From Tuctoria greenei (lineage: Eukaryota; Streptophyta; Magnoliopsida; Poales; Poaceae), in assembly GCA_036927565.1 (NCBI GenBank), contig JAYESD010000002.1, positions 222,955,882 to 223,019,881 on the forward strand: a stretch of DNA of 64,000 nt. The letters are read 5' to 3'. Under the pieces are notes generated by a model. It saw only the letters and a program-made list of their open reading frames with translations. It did no database searches and was not told where the DNA came from. A program made the position numbers and the translations under genes. This document shows, in pieces, positions 12,832-22,613 of the stretch; positions within the stretch are counted from its first letter, which is position 1; every line of letters starts with the position of its first letter.

Positions 12832-15800
12832 CTACTTTGCATCAACCTGACCTTGGAGCATCGGGTTCAAAGAGAATTGGGGATCTCGACTCACATAACA
12901 TGTCAGCACATACTCTGCGACGTTTGTAGCCAGAGATTTCCCCTCTGTCTCCAGCTGGTCTGCAATGGCGTCACCCATCGCGTCGAGTTTGCCGCAAGTA
13001 GCATTGAGGGCTACCAGTGCTCGGTCCAAGTCTAGATCCGGATTGTTCGGATGTACAGGACTAAAGCCTATTGGTGTCAATGCATCGTTGGCTCGTCCCA
13101 AGAAGTCCCATACTTGGAGGGACTCAGTCTCTTTCAAGCTCCGCAGCTCCTCCAGTAACTTCTAAGCGACCGCAAGCTCTGAACCCTCCCGAGCGAGGCG
13201 CTCGACCAATTTGGCATGCTGCTGCATATTCTCAGCAACATGCTTTTCACGATCGGTCAGCTCTGTCTCCCGGAGGTGGATGCGGTTCCGCCTTTTCGCC
13301 AAGTCTTTTTCCCTGCCTCTCAATTTCCCTTCCCTGGTGGCAACGTCAGCTTCTCTTTTCGAGAGCTCCTACCCCAGTTTCCAGTACTTCTCCTTCTCTT
13401 CTTTACTCCATAGATCCAGCTTTTTGCTGTGATCTACCAAATTCTGTTCACCCAGAATAAATTTTTGGGTGACCTCCGACTCCCTCTTCACAATATCCTT
13501 CTACTGCTCTAGGAGCTTCTCTTCCCTCGCATCAAGGTCCACACGACGATTTAGGAGGACCTCATTCAATTCATTGAGGTTTTCGTGACACTCATCAGTA
13601 GCATAACGCCTCTCCTTGGCTTGTTCAAGGATCTCCCTAGAGTTAGCATCGAGCGCCCTGATGGCAGCCTCTTTCTCTTCTAGCAGCTTGTCCCAGTATT
13701 ACAACCGGGCCTTTTCTCTCTTGATCCACTCCTTCTGATCAGCCAACCTTGTCTGTGCAAGCCTGGTCTCGAAGTGGAGTCTGTTGCGCCAACGCCTCAA
13801 GGTGTTGCGCTCCTCCTCCAGGACTTTACTTTCATGATCGAAGGCGAGCTGGACTTGTTGGAGGCTTGAGCAGGCGTTGTCTAAGGACAACGCAAGAGGG
13901 ATAGGCTCCGGACCTGTTGGGACCAACTGTGCTGGCTCCAGAGGATTCTCTATCACAAAAATTGGGTCCCACTCTACAAGAGTGGTCCCCTGAGCTCCTG
14001 CAGCACTAGGGCCACTTTCTGAAAGCCCTTCAGCAGCAATAGAGGAAGAACCCACTGGGAGAACTCCCACCTCTGGATCGGAAGTCGAAGGTGCTGCTTC
14101 CGGGTCTTCAATTATCGGCCCCGAGGGCGGTGGACTTGTCACCATCTCTTTAGGCTGCTCCGACTCTGGTCTAGACACCTCCGGGGTAGCTATCTCCGGA
14201 GCAGCGGCTGGGGCTTCATCCGGGGCCTCTACCACTGCTGGCTCAGATGCCGACGTGTCAGTCACTTCTAGTTCAGTGACCGGAGCTTCAAGCATTTCAG
14301 GCTTATCCACCGGACCTTCAACAACTTCTGGCCCAAGGGACGGAGCTTTAGCCATCTCCGGCTCAGTGGTCAGGGCTTCAATTGCCTCTGGCTCAGAGGC
14401 CAGGGTTTCGATAACTTCCGGTTCAAAGGTTGGAGCCTCTGACATCTCTGGCTCCGGTACTGGAGCATCAGCCTCCGACACCATTGCCAGAGGTACATCT
14501 TCAACTTCTCCCCTGTGGTCCGGCGCTACCACGGGAGCTTCTGGCGAGGACTCCGAATCCAACTCCACGACAGCTGGCGCCGAAGCTGCCGTGACCTCTG
14601 CCACCACTAGAGGAGGAGGCTCGGTGGTCGAAGATGGAGCTTCAGCATGCGCAACCACAGTCGCTGCAACAACAGCCGAAGTCCCTGACCCTTTTTCCGA
14701 CACCCTGGAAATAAAGAGATGAGAAGGTTAAAGACACAACAAAAACAAGATCAACATTTGAAGGCGAGTACACGATGCTTACCTAGGGATCGTACCACCC
14801 CAGTCGCCTCAGAACCTCTTCTTCTGAGGCCCGGAGCCAGAGCCCACCATGTCTGGTGAGACAATGACTTCAGACCTCAGCTGGGGACCACTTGCAGCAG
14901 TCAGAGTCCTCTCGGCCGGAGCTTCTCTTGGTCGGAAAGAACTCCCAGGACTGGAGCTCTTAGCCGGTACTTAAGCCGGTGTTGACTGCCCGGAGCTAGC
15001 ACCTCTCGAAGACAGCTGCGCCGGAGAAGGTATAGTCACAGAAGACCTCCTCCGCAGGGGAGAAGGAGCTGTTGTAGAGGGAGCAGCCCTAACGGACCTC
15101 CCATCAGCATGCTTCAGCTTCCTCTTCCGGCTGGAGGGTTCGGCTGGCTCTTTGCCCTTGCCCTTGCCGATGTCTTCAACCCTCTGGCCTGGGGCGGAGG
15201 CAGGCCCTCCATCGGAAGCTTCGGGGATAACCACCCTGGAGGTCGGACACCTCTCCACCTCACCAAGGTCATCAAGCACCGACATCTTCCTCCGGAGCTC
15301 TCTGCTGAACATTGGCTCCATGTTCAGAGGAAGGAAAGCAGCCGACGGAACCAAGTCGTCACATTCGACGCTTATCCCATGCTGAAATTTCTTGAGATGA
15401 AGCTTCAGAGCTTCGTCATCCAAATTGGATTTCAGACTGGTTTCAATCTGGTCGTCATCCATCACGCTGTTGAGAGCCTGGGCGAGCTTCTCCCTCTTCC
15501 TCAACGGAGCCCATCATTTGACCAAGAAATTGCAGAAGACAATCTGAGGGGCCACTCTACTCTCCACGCATTCTCAGATCCTGGTCAGGACGGGGTTAAA
15601 GTCATCTGATAGCTCCGGAACTACACTCCAAGAGTCGGTATCAACGTTGGGGAGTCCTTGGGGCAGCTCCAACCTCTCGTGCTCCTCCACTTCAATGATG
15701 ACCCAGACCTTCTTCTAGTCATCCCATTTGCCGGAAGGGAATGACTTCAAGTACTTGAAGGGGCAGTTCTTGCGCTTCACGAAATAGTAGAAGCCAAGAA

Positions 15801-16192
15801 GCTCCGTCCCCTTGCCGGTGGTGTGGACTGTGAAGAAGGTACGAAACAGCTCAATGCAGGGGGGGAACACCAACCCACATCTCGCAGAAGTGGAGGAAGG
15901 TCGCCACTAGCAGAAGAGAATGAGAGCCAAGATGATACAGCTAGAGACCGTAAAAGTCCAGCAGCATTAAAAGAAAAGTTGAAAAAGGTGGGATCAATCC
16001 CACCATGGCATACGCATAGAAGTACACCATGTCGCCATTATGCTCCTTCTTGAACGGGAGCTTGCTGTCGCGGATCAGGTGACTGAAGGAGTCACTGGAC
16101 CACCCCATATAGGTCCGGACCTTCATGAGATTGTCCTTGCTCTTAAGACGGCTCTTGGGAAGACCCAACTCCATCGCGACAAAGTGGAGCAA
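12832..16192 (-). pseudogene. Antisense ORF of Tat element (PF04195-like 'putative gypsy type transposon')
   Basis: Read on the minus strand from 16192, the product starts near MELGLPKSRLKSK and carries segments typical of the grass PF04195 family (FYAYAMVGLIPPFSTFLL, TGKGTELLGFYYFVKRK, KYLKSFPSGKWDDWKK-like). A basic/Ser-rich stretch (15504-14971), an acidic Pro/Glu/Ala-rich region (14703-14000) and a long coiled-coil-like region (13900-12832) follow. A likely intron is visible at 14705-14782 (GTAAGC donor, TTTCCAG acceptor). Several stops interrupt it, so it is probably dead. The function of these antisense proteins is unknown. Confidence 0.75.
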
Positions 16193-16712
16193 AGGAAATG
16201 AAATCTAGGCGGAGTTTGGTAGGCTCTAAGAGCGAGTTTGATCAAAAGCGTAAAGAGTCCTCAAACCGTGCATACTTTCCTTCTTAAGTAAGCCTCCGCA
16301 ACGCTTGGATGAAAACCGCAACGAGAGCAGGGTCACATTTCAAAAATTTACCCCGTCCATGACGAATGGGCCCGGGGCCAACCCGATGAAGATATCGAGG
16401 TTATTACCCCAGGTGAACCATTGTCATGATGGGACGCAGGAAACCCAAAGGCGACACCCTAACAAGGTGCTCGGAACCGATACGGTTTTTGTATTGGGAA
16501 CTGGCGACCATCAATTGTGTGAGATCCTCACTCAAAGATATCATCTGCTGCATTCATAACGAGCCACGCGGCGATGGTTTCATCCCAGACCATCGCCATG
16601 ATGGCACATCAGAAGACTTTTGAAGTTGAAGCGCGGGAATCAAGGATTGCCCCACCTCTGGTAAAATAACTTAACCCAAAGGGTTTCTTCTAGAGGTGGG
16701 CCCGAGGGCCAC
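16193..16712. other. Region between antisense ORF start and 3' LTR
   Basis: About 520 bases holding the presumed promoter and leader of the antisense ORF and the polypurine tract of the element. A GAGGTGGGCCCGAGGGCC block at 16692-16709 directly precedes the LTR start and is shared with 60294-60311 in reverse. Confidence 0.5.
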
Positions 16713-17558
16713 TATCGGTACCCTGCGTACCAGGTACCCCACGGTACCGCAAGAAGTGCGAGAGAGTTCTACCTGTCAAAGTTGAAGGTTTCCTTCAGCC
16801 CGACATGTCATATTACACTGGACCCGCATCCCTCATATGGGTAGCTCTGGTGATTGACACGTGTAATGTAAATCCGGAGCTGAACTCCCAACACAGGGAA
16901 GCTCCGCGATCTACACGTGTAGAACGACCCCAGACCCAATCCCTAGCAGAGGGAAGCTTCAGCGTCGACATGTGTATAGTGGTTCCGGAGATACCTCCCC
17001 GCAAGGGGAAGCTCCAAAGCTGCCACGTGTGGAGCCTCCGGACCTTCATCACCCACGAATACATTGAAGGATATCCTTCAGCACGGACATTCAAGGGACA
17101 GTTAAAGTGGCAGTTAGAAGACCTGATTACGTGTCGTTAATGTTGTATTAATGACACACGAATAGAGCACTATTAATAGAGGTAACGCAGCCATTAAGGC
17201 ATGTTATCACACCATTAACCATGCTTAATACTCATAGACAATGTATTAGGCTATTAAATACGCCAGGGCCACATGTCGGGCGAGACAAATGATATAACGA
17301 TTAGTCTATGGACTATAAAAGGACTTAGCCGCATGATACAGGACACTCCAGGCTGGGCCATAGACCATGCTTCCTAGGATTCTCAATACAACAACACACA
17401 CCCCGTGGAGTAGGATATTACGCTCAGGCGGCCTAAACCACGCAAATCTCTGGTGTCATCATCTTGATCCTGATCTCTGCATGCTCCAACCGAAACAAGA
17501 ACTTCCGCGGGCTACACTTTAGTATTACGAGGGGAAGTGTTGTTGCTACACTTTGACA
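16713..17558 (+). mobile_element. Tat-type 3' LTR
   Basis: The boundaries come from comparison with the reverse-complemented LTR at 59374-60293. The shared start is near TNTTGGTACCC/TATCGGTACCC and the shared end near GAAGTGTTGTTGCTACA. A TATA box TATAAAA lies at 17314-17320, followed by a GGAGTAGGATATTACGC block typical of transcribed LTR leaders. The exact end bases are uncertain by several nucleotides. No target duplication can be tested because the 5' half is missing. Confidence 0.65.
17314..17320 (+). promoter_or_regulatory. TATA box of Tat LTR
   Basis: TATAAAA in the context GACTATAAAAGGAC, placed as expected within the LTR upstream of the transcribed leader. Confidence 0.6.
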
Positions 17559-17675
17559 ATGTTAATCGTGGTTATCAAGTATACTAGTTACACAACAAAG
17601 ACTGTTCATCCTGATTACAATGTAACTAAATATACACATCATAACTGTCATCATCTAATCCTGTATACCATAATG

Positions 17676-18275
17676 AAAATTCTCCCGATCAATGACTTCA
17701 TTGACGATGTGCCTTCATAGCCTCCAATGCTCCGACTGAGACATCCTAAAATTCAACTGTAATAACACAAGAACATATTGGTATACAATTGTAATAAACA
17801 CAAGAACTATTAGTGAATGGAGAACAAAGTTTACTTGTAGCACATGCAGTTGGTGAGCATATGCAAGGCATCAGTAGAGAAATTGTTCTTATGGTAAAGG
17901 ACATAGTACTGAGCTGGTTTGCTTGTCCCCTACAAAAACAAACAATTTACATTCCACTAATTCTTTTATAGCCTGATATCAAAAACTCTTGAGAGAAACA
18001 CCAATTATCGCATAGGTACCTTGATTCTAGCGTGGTTGCAGAGGTTGAGACCAAACCCAGTTGGATAGAAAATGCTAGTGTCAACCACAGTTTTTGCAGT
18101 TTCAAGGGTTTGAGAATCAGAATTTATTATATATTGATAGTCCAAACAAATACATTACTTATGCATTGGATATAAACAAGGAAGATGAATGTATACCGTA
18201 AGGAAAATTCTCCTTTTGGATCAATGACTTCATTAACGATGAGCATTCATTAGACATCCTCAAATTCAATAAAAT
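17676..18275. repeat. Direct ~80-bp repeat pair flanking the Argonaute exons
   Basis: The blocks at 17676-17760 and 18200-18275 share GAAAATTCTCC, ATCAATGACTTCATT and GACATCCTNAAATTCAA in the same order and orientation. The Argonaute-like exons lie exactly between them. Confidence 0.65.
17836..18105 (-). pseudogene. Argonaute PIWI-domain fragment (two exons)
   Basis: On the minus strand, exon 18020-18105 encodes TVVDTSIFYPTGFGLNLCNH followed by ARIK, ending at a GT donor. Exon 17836-17929, after a TTTTTGTAG acceptor, encodes GTSKPAQYYVLYHKNNFSTD and then ALHMLTNCMCY. Together they match the plant Argonaute PIWI segment around HAGIQ-GTSRP...YHVL...LTNNLCYTYARCT, and the intron sits at the same GIQ/GTSRP junction. 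The fragment is under 70 residues and carries none of the catalytic tetrad, so it cannot cut RNA. No further Argonaute exons were found nearby. Several conserved residues differ, suggesting an old copy. Confidence 0.8.
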
Positions 18276-18299
18276 CACTGGAATGCACGCTGTGAGGGC

Positions 18300-18740
18300 A
18301 GGGTCGAGGCGGCAGCGTGCTCAGGGGACATGGGACGCGGCGGCGTGCTCTGAGACGAGCTGATGGAGGCACATGAGTGGAGGTTACTCAACTCTCTGAT
18401 GATAGCAGGCTGGCATGCTCCGGGGCAGGGAGAACATACCGGTTACCAAGGTCGGGGTCGAGGCGGCGGTGTGCTCCGGGGACACGGGACGAGGCGGCTT
18501 GCTCCAGCGTGCTCAACTCTCTAACGACGAAGGTCGGGGTTGAAAGTGGGGTAGGGGTCGACGTCGGCATCGCAACAATGACGAAGAGTGAGTTGAGAAA
18601 GAGGGACAGTGGCGGCGTGCTCTGGGGATAGGGGACAAGGCAGCGTGCTCCAGCGTGCTCAACTCTCTGATGACGGGAAGGTCAGGGTCGACGGAGGCAG
18701 CGTGCTCAAGATTTGTGGTTTACAGGTCGAGAGAGCGCGC
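18300..18740. repeat. Imperfect GC-rich minisatellite
   Basis: Repeated GGCGGCGTGCTC / GGGGACACGGGACGAGGC / CAGCGTGCTCAACTCTCT phrases recur about every 100-150 bases (near 18310, 18465 and 18600-18680). It has no coding signature. Confidence 0.65.
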
Positions 18741-18783
18741 GAAATCTAAAAAATTTCGCCAAATGTTGGGAGAGAGCGTGCGA

Positions 18784-19262
18784 TGGACAAAAATTTTTGG
18801 CGTAAATCGGAGACGCGGCAGTGTAAAGCGCATCTCCCTTTATTTTGTGGCCCTGGATACGCCACAATGTCCTAGAGGCGCCACGATGTGCTGAAGCCAG
18901 CCAGGAACAACATCCAGGACATTACGATGTGTCCAACTGGCAACTTTGCGCAATGCCTCATATGATTATTGCATTGCGCTCAGCCTTCTGAGGTGGGGCA
19001 AAAGATCTTCAGCGCAAATCGGAGACGCGCCACTGAAAGGCGTGTCTCGCATTATTTTGTGGCCCCAGATATGTTGGCGTGCCCTAGATGCGCCACGGTG
19101 TGCTGAAGCTAGAACAACATCCAGGACATTTCAACGTTTCCAACTGGTAACTGTGCGCAATGCCTTATACAATCATTGCAATGTGCTCAACTTTATGAGG
19201 TGGGACAAAAATCTTCAGAACAAATCGGAGACGAGCCCGTGCAAGGCCCATCTCCCTTTTGG
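18784..19262. repeat. ~210-bp tandem repeats, each carrying a GGAGACGCG hairpin
   Basis: Two full units and a partial third start near 18800, 19012 and 19222. Shared landmarks are AAATCGGAGACG, TTTTGTGGCCC, AACATCCAGGACATT, CAACTGG and TGCGCAATGCC. Each unit has an inverted repeat of about 10-base arms near its start. Confidence 0.75.
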
Positions 19263-19328
19263 TTAATATTAGGTATCTGAGACGCGTCACTCTCCACATT
19301 GCCACTCGCACGAAATCATGAACCATTG

Positions 19329-19412
19329 CAGGGATAAACAAACGCAATGACATTGCAATTCACGGATTAATTGGAATTCAGGGATAAACAAACGCAATGA
19401 CATTGCAATTCA
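19329..19412. repeat. Short perfect direct repeat, 50-base period
   Basis: A block starting CAGGGATAAACAAACGCAAT and continuing for about 34 bases occurs at 19329 and again at 19379 without mismatch. Confidence 0.85.
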
Positions 19413-19667
19413 AAGATAATTTACCACTCAATTAATTTCATAGTTCATACATTGCGTGCCCTCTAAACTAATTTTGAATCTAAACTTATTCCTAAAGCTT
19501 CCATCGATCAATCTAAACTGTACCTCCAGCTTGCTCCCGAACACGTCTCTTATATTACCCTGGATACGGAAAATATTGACATTCTTTATATTGACAAATG
19601 TCGAAGGAGGAATGAATAACCTACGTTGGTCACTAACACAAAGTTTCTAACTGTGATAAGTAGATTA

Positions 19668-20312
19668 TATCAATCATTTTCAACATCGGGCGCATTTGTC
19701 TGATGCAGCAAACGCTGAACTTCAAGTAGTATAGTTTTGATTGTAAAATCAGTGCACCACCCTATGAAATATCAATTTAAGCAACATAAGAAACCAGTTC
19801 AAATAAGTTCGGCAACAATTACTAATTATATGAGCAAAATAGGTATATCTTACAGTCTCTTGATCAAGAATCCCAATGCAGAGTGCTCCTGAGCGATGGA
19901 CATTTGGGTAGAAGAAACCAATTGGAAAGGTGCATCTTGGAGGCAACAATGGATAGTCCTCTGAGAAAGAGATTGTTAGGGGGTAGTAACCACATTCCCC
20001 GTAAGTCTAAAAAGGAAATTCATTAATAGGAGGACGATGGTTAAACTCATATTGTGCTTGTTCTTCATGACGTACCCCTTCTTAACCGAGGACAGTGCAC
20101 TGCCACTTCAATAAATCTCCCGATTCAGTCTTCGCAGAGAAACCCTTGCAGACGGAAAAACAAAACTAAAGTTAAGTTCATCAGTGCATTGCAAATCTAC
20201 ATATATACAACTATGCGACTGGTGTGCCATATCTACATTCATGGGGATGATTCTTGCGCCACGCCAAGCGCTCCTCCTTTAGTCGGCTATGCGAAAGGCC
20301 GATAGTAGTCAT
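19668..20312 (-). pseudogene. SUMO-conjugating enzyme E2 (UBC9/SCE1-like) captured pseudogene
   Basis: Four exons in correct order on the minus strand. Exon 1 starts at the ATG at 20312 and encodes RLKEERLAWRKNHPHE, which is UBC9-specific. Exon 2 (about 20091-20144) encodes GFSAKTESGDLLKWQCTV. Exon 3 (19853-20006, GTAAG donor) encodes GYYPLTISFSEDYPLLPPRC and then FPIGFFYPNVHRSGALCIGI, keeping the HPN-like and catalytic Cys motif. Exon 4 (about 19668-19761) encodes TDFTIKTILLEVQRLLHQTN. UBC9 transfers SUMO to lysines in nuclear proteins. Retained introns show capture from genomic DNA, not cDNA. A stop at the end of exon 2, divergence and a stop after VEND argue for a pseudogene. Confidence 0.82.
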
Positions 20313-20314
20313 GA

Positions 20315-20400
20315 ACAGTGACGACGACGAGGAGGACGGTGACAGTGACAATGACAACGATGGGGACAGCGACAACGACGACGACGAGGACAGCAATGGC
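20315..20400 (+). repeat. GAC/GAG-rich simple repeat
   Basis: Interrupted GAC and GAG triplets directly upstream of the UBC9-like start codon. On the minus strand they read as a Ser-rich extension in frame with it. Probably a microsatellite expansion rather than real coding sequence. Confidence 0.6.
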
Positions 20401-20796
20401 GAACAGAGGAGGCGGTCGCATTGGAGTTGATCAATTAGTAAAGGTTCATAGGTCGATTAGTAATAAAGAAGCACCGGAGGCGAAGAAGAGATGAGAGAGA
20501 TAGATGCGAGACACGCTTTAAGTTAAAAAGTGTCTTCCATTGTCGAATAGAGGGAGATAAATGCGAGACGCGCTATAACAAAGAGAGACACACGTTAACC
20601 TGAAGCGCGTCTTCCATAGTCGAAAGAGAGACGTGCGGCACGAGGTCTGCGGAGAACTTAATTTTGGCGGTGTGGTGCAGAGACGCGTGCGACGTCCGTG
20701 CACGACCTTTCATTTCCCCGAGGTGGTATCAATGTGTCCCATCGTTCCATCAATGCGCGAGAAACCAACCACTCCCTCGACGACTCCGCGCGGACC

Positions 20797-20806
20797 TTAT
20801 TTAAGG
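20797..20806 (+). promoter_or_regulatory. TATA-like box of ORF unit 1
   Basis: TTATTTAAGG, 95-104 bases before the ATG at 20901. It is paralogous to the TATA box of unit 2 (21766-21775). Confidence 0.45.
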
Positions 20807-20900
20807 CGCGCCATCACCAGTGAGTTCTCTACAAGCGCGTCGCTCACTTTGAATCCTCTTCTTTTCTTCATCTTGTTCGCCCCGACGACCGACCACCACC

Positions 20901-21345
20901 ATGGCCGACCTTCCACCGTCGAGCCCGCCGAGAGAGCCACCCTGCAAGAAACTATGTTGCAGCTCCCCAGAGAGGTTCAACACCGAGTAGTGCCTCCTTG
21001 TGGTGCAAGAGGCGTACAACAATATGCCTCGCGCCATGAGTTCCTTGGGTTTGGGTACACTTCCCTGTTTACTGGAATGGGTACCATCGGCCACTACCCC
21101 TTCGCCCTCATGGTTGTTGCCAATCGTCTCGATATTCTCTTTGAGATGATGGCCCGGGTTCTTGGCCCCGAGGGCCGCAAAAACCTGGTGGAGGCGACGG
21201 AGAGCAACCTCGTTCGCGAGGTTGCACCACCGATGTAGCGGGCGCAGCCGGAGCAGCTGGCACAATCGGAGCAGCCAGCCCAGGCTCCTGTTGCACCAGT
21301 GTCGGAGTCACCGCCGGAGGACGAGGAGGAGGAGGAGGAGGAGTA
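20901..21345 (+). pseudogene. Unrecognised small protein, unit 1 of a tandem pair
   Basis: Starts MADLPPSSPPREPPCKK and meets a stop after about 29 codons. The remaining homology to unit 2 continues in shifted frames: a segment with MMARVLGPEGRKNL, then a Gln/Pro-rich stretch and an acidic tail (EDEEEEEEE) ending near 21345. Upstream is a TATA-like box and downstream a T-rich region with TGTTCATGAATGAAAT, also similar to unit 2. I do not recognise the family. It lies inside the hairpin-rich element and may be an element gene or a captured one. Confidence 0.45.
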
Positions 21346-21765
21346 GGAGTACAGGTGGGATTTAGTTTTTCTTTGTTATTTTTAGTTGCTTCTGTTTTGT
21401 AAATATTGTTCATGAATGAAATCTATCTTTGTTCATCTATATGATTGAATATTATCTTGTGTGTTCTTCAACTGTGTGAATGAGTGAATGTGTAGCGTGT
21501 TCAACGTGTTCCTCAGGTATCATTAGGAATGATTTGATTATATTCGGGACAAGAGAATGATTTAGTTATCAAGTGACATGTGTGATATCAACAGTGAACC
21601 AAAGCAAAATGGAGAAAATTACGAAGCTAAAGGTGACGTATTGAATCGGAGACGCGCTTTCCGTTAGAGAACGTCTCTCTTTTTTGCAAAGGAGAGGGAG
21701 ATGTCGATCATAGGAGATGCGCTTCGCAGCGAAGCTCGTCTCCATTTTGTGTTACATCATAGACC

Positions 21766-21775
21766 TTATATAAGG
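21766..21775 (+). promoter_or_regulatory. TATA box of ORF unit 2
   Basis: TTATATAAGG, about 50 bases upstream of the ATG at 21823. The surrounding leader (CTCTCCTCTTCGCTTCATTT) resembles that of unit 1. Confidence 0.5.
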
Positions 21776-21822
21776 GGCCATCAGTCTCTCCTCTTCGCTT
21801 CATTTTGCTCAGACAATCCACC

Positions 21823-22164
21823 ATGGCCAACGTTATGCCGCCAAGCCCGCCGAGAGAGCCACCCCGCAAGAAACAATATTGCCGCTCCCCTGAGAGGCTC
21901 AACAAAGAGCAGCTCGAGATGCTGTTCGACAGGCTGTTTGCGATTCTAGAGGCTGCTCGAGACGATAGTCGAGGTGCTCGGTGCCGAGGGTTGCAGTATC
22001 CTAGCGGCGGCGATGGCGAGAAACCTGTGTGGTTCCATCGCCAGATCTGGACCAGCCGGAGCAAGCAGCGGAGCAGCCGGAGCAACCGGAGCAACCAGCG
22101 GAGCAGACGGAGCAACCAGCGGAGCAGCCGGAGGAGGAGGAGGGGTAGGAGGAGTAGGATTTAG
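21823..22164 (+). CDS. Unrecognised small protein, unit 2 of a tandem pair
   Basis: Open from MANVMPPSPPREPPRKKQYC for about 113 codons. The first ~45 residues align with unit 1 at both DNA and protein level (SPPREPP, KK, C, SPER). Beyond that the open frame is Arg/Ser-rich, while a neighbouring frame gives a Gln/Glu/Pro-rich tail (QPEQAAEQPEQPEQ, then EEEEG) more like unit 1. A frameshift in the middle is therefore likely, and the natural protein probably ended in the acidic tail. No known domain seen. It is a tandem duplicate inside a transposon, and function is unknown. Confidence 0.4.
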   Translation: MANVMPPSPPREPPRKKQYCRSPERLNKEQLEMLFDRLFAILEAARDDSRGARCRGLQYPSGGDGEKPVWFHRQIWTSRSKQRSSRSNRSNQRSRRSNQRSSRRRRRGRRSRI

Positions 22165-22613
22165 GTTTTCTTTTGATGTTTTTTAGTTGACTTTTTCTTT
22201 TCTTGTATCTTGTACTTCTTTCTTGTGTTTTGTAACATGTTCGTTATCTGTGATCAATTGTGTGAATGATTGAATGTGTTATCTGTGTTCATCTATGATA
22301 TGAATATTTTATGTGTTTAACTGTGAATGAATGTTGTCATCATTCAGAGTCGTGTTCATGTATGTCTGTAAGCAAAGGCAAAGGAGACGCGCTTTCAAAA
22401 GATGTCTCATTTCACTCGCTTATTGGAGACGCGTTGTGCTACAAGTGTGTCTCCCGTTTGTCGAGAGAGTAGGCCCGTCTCGGATCCATACTTAACTGAG
22501 ACAGGCTGTAATGTAACGTGTCTCCTTGAACGTTCAACCGAGCTATATCTGATCCTTGTTGAAGTGGGCTCGTCTCGCTTAAGCTTATGAGAGACGACCT
22601 CCTTTGAGCGCGT

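Larger units (their letters stand above)
9640..17558 (+). mobile_element. Tat-lineage Ty3/Gypsy element, 3' part
   Basis: It contains, in order, a plus-strand RNase H and integrase fragment (9662-11640), a long spacer, a long antisense coding region (16192-12832) and a plus-strand LTR (about 16713-17558). An antisense ORF between pol and the 3' LTR is a known trait of the Tat lineage (RIRE2, Grande and Retand types). The 5' LTR, gag, protease and reverse transcriptase are absent; the element starts mid-polyprotein at the breakpoint. Confidence 0.75.
18808..22600. repeat. Dispersed GGAGACGCG...CGTCTCC hairpins
   Basis: At least nine inverted repeats with arms like GGAGACGCGC and loops of about 5-15 bases, for example near 18810, 19021, 19228, 20508, 21650, 21708, 22383, 22425 and 22498. 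The right terminus at 31794-31837 has the same core. CACTA elements characteristically carry subterminal repeats of this kind, which bind their regulatory transposase subunit. Confidence 0.7.

Noticed and set aside
14255..14722. 155-codon plus-strand Ser/Ala/Gly-rich frame
   Set aside because: Complement shadow of the Pro/Glu/Ala-rich segment of the antisense Tat ORF.
17836..18105. Functional Argonaute gene
   Set aside because: Only two exons (under 70 residues) remain, without catalytic residues, PAZ or MID domains, and the region is bracketed by repeats within a transposon.
20633..21238. 201-codon plus-strand frame with a non-ATG-like context
   Set aside because: It overlaps unit 1 of the tandem pair in a different frame for most of its length. 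The conserved part with unit 2 starts at the ATG at 20901.
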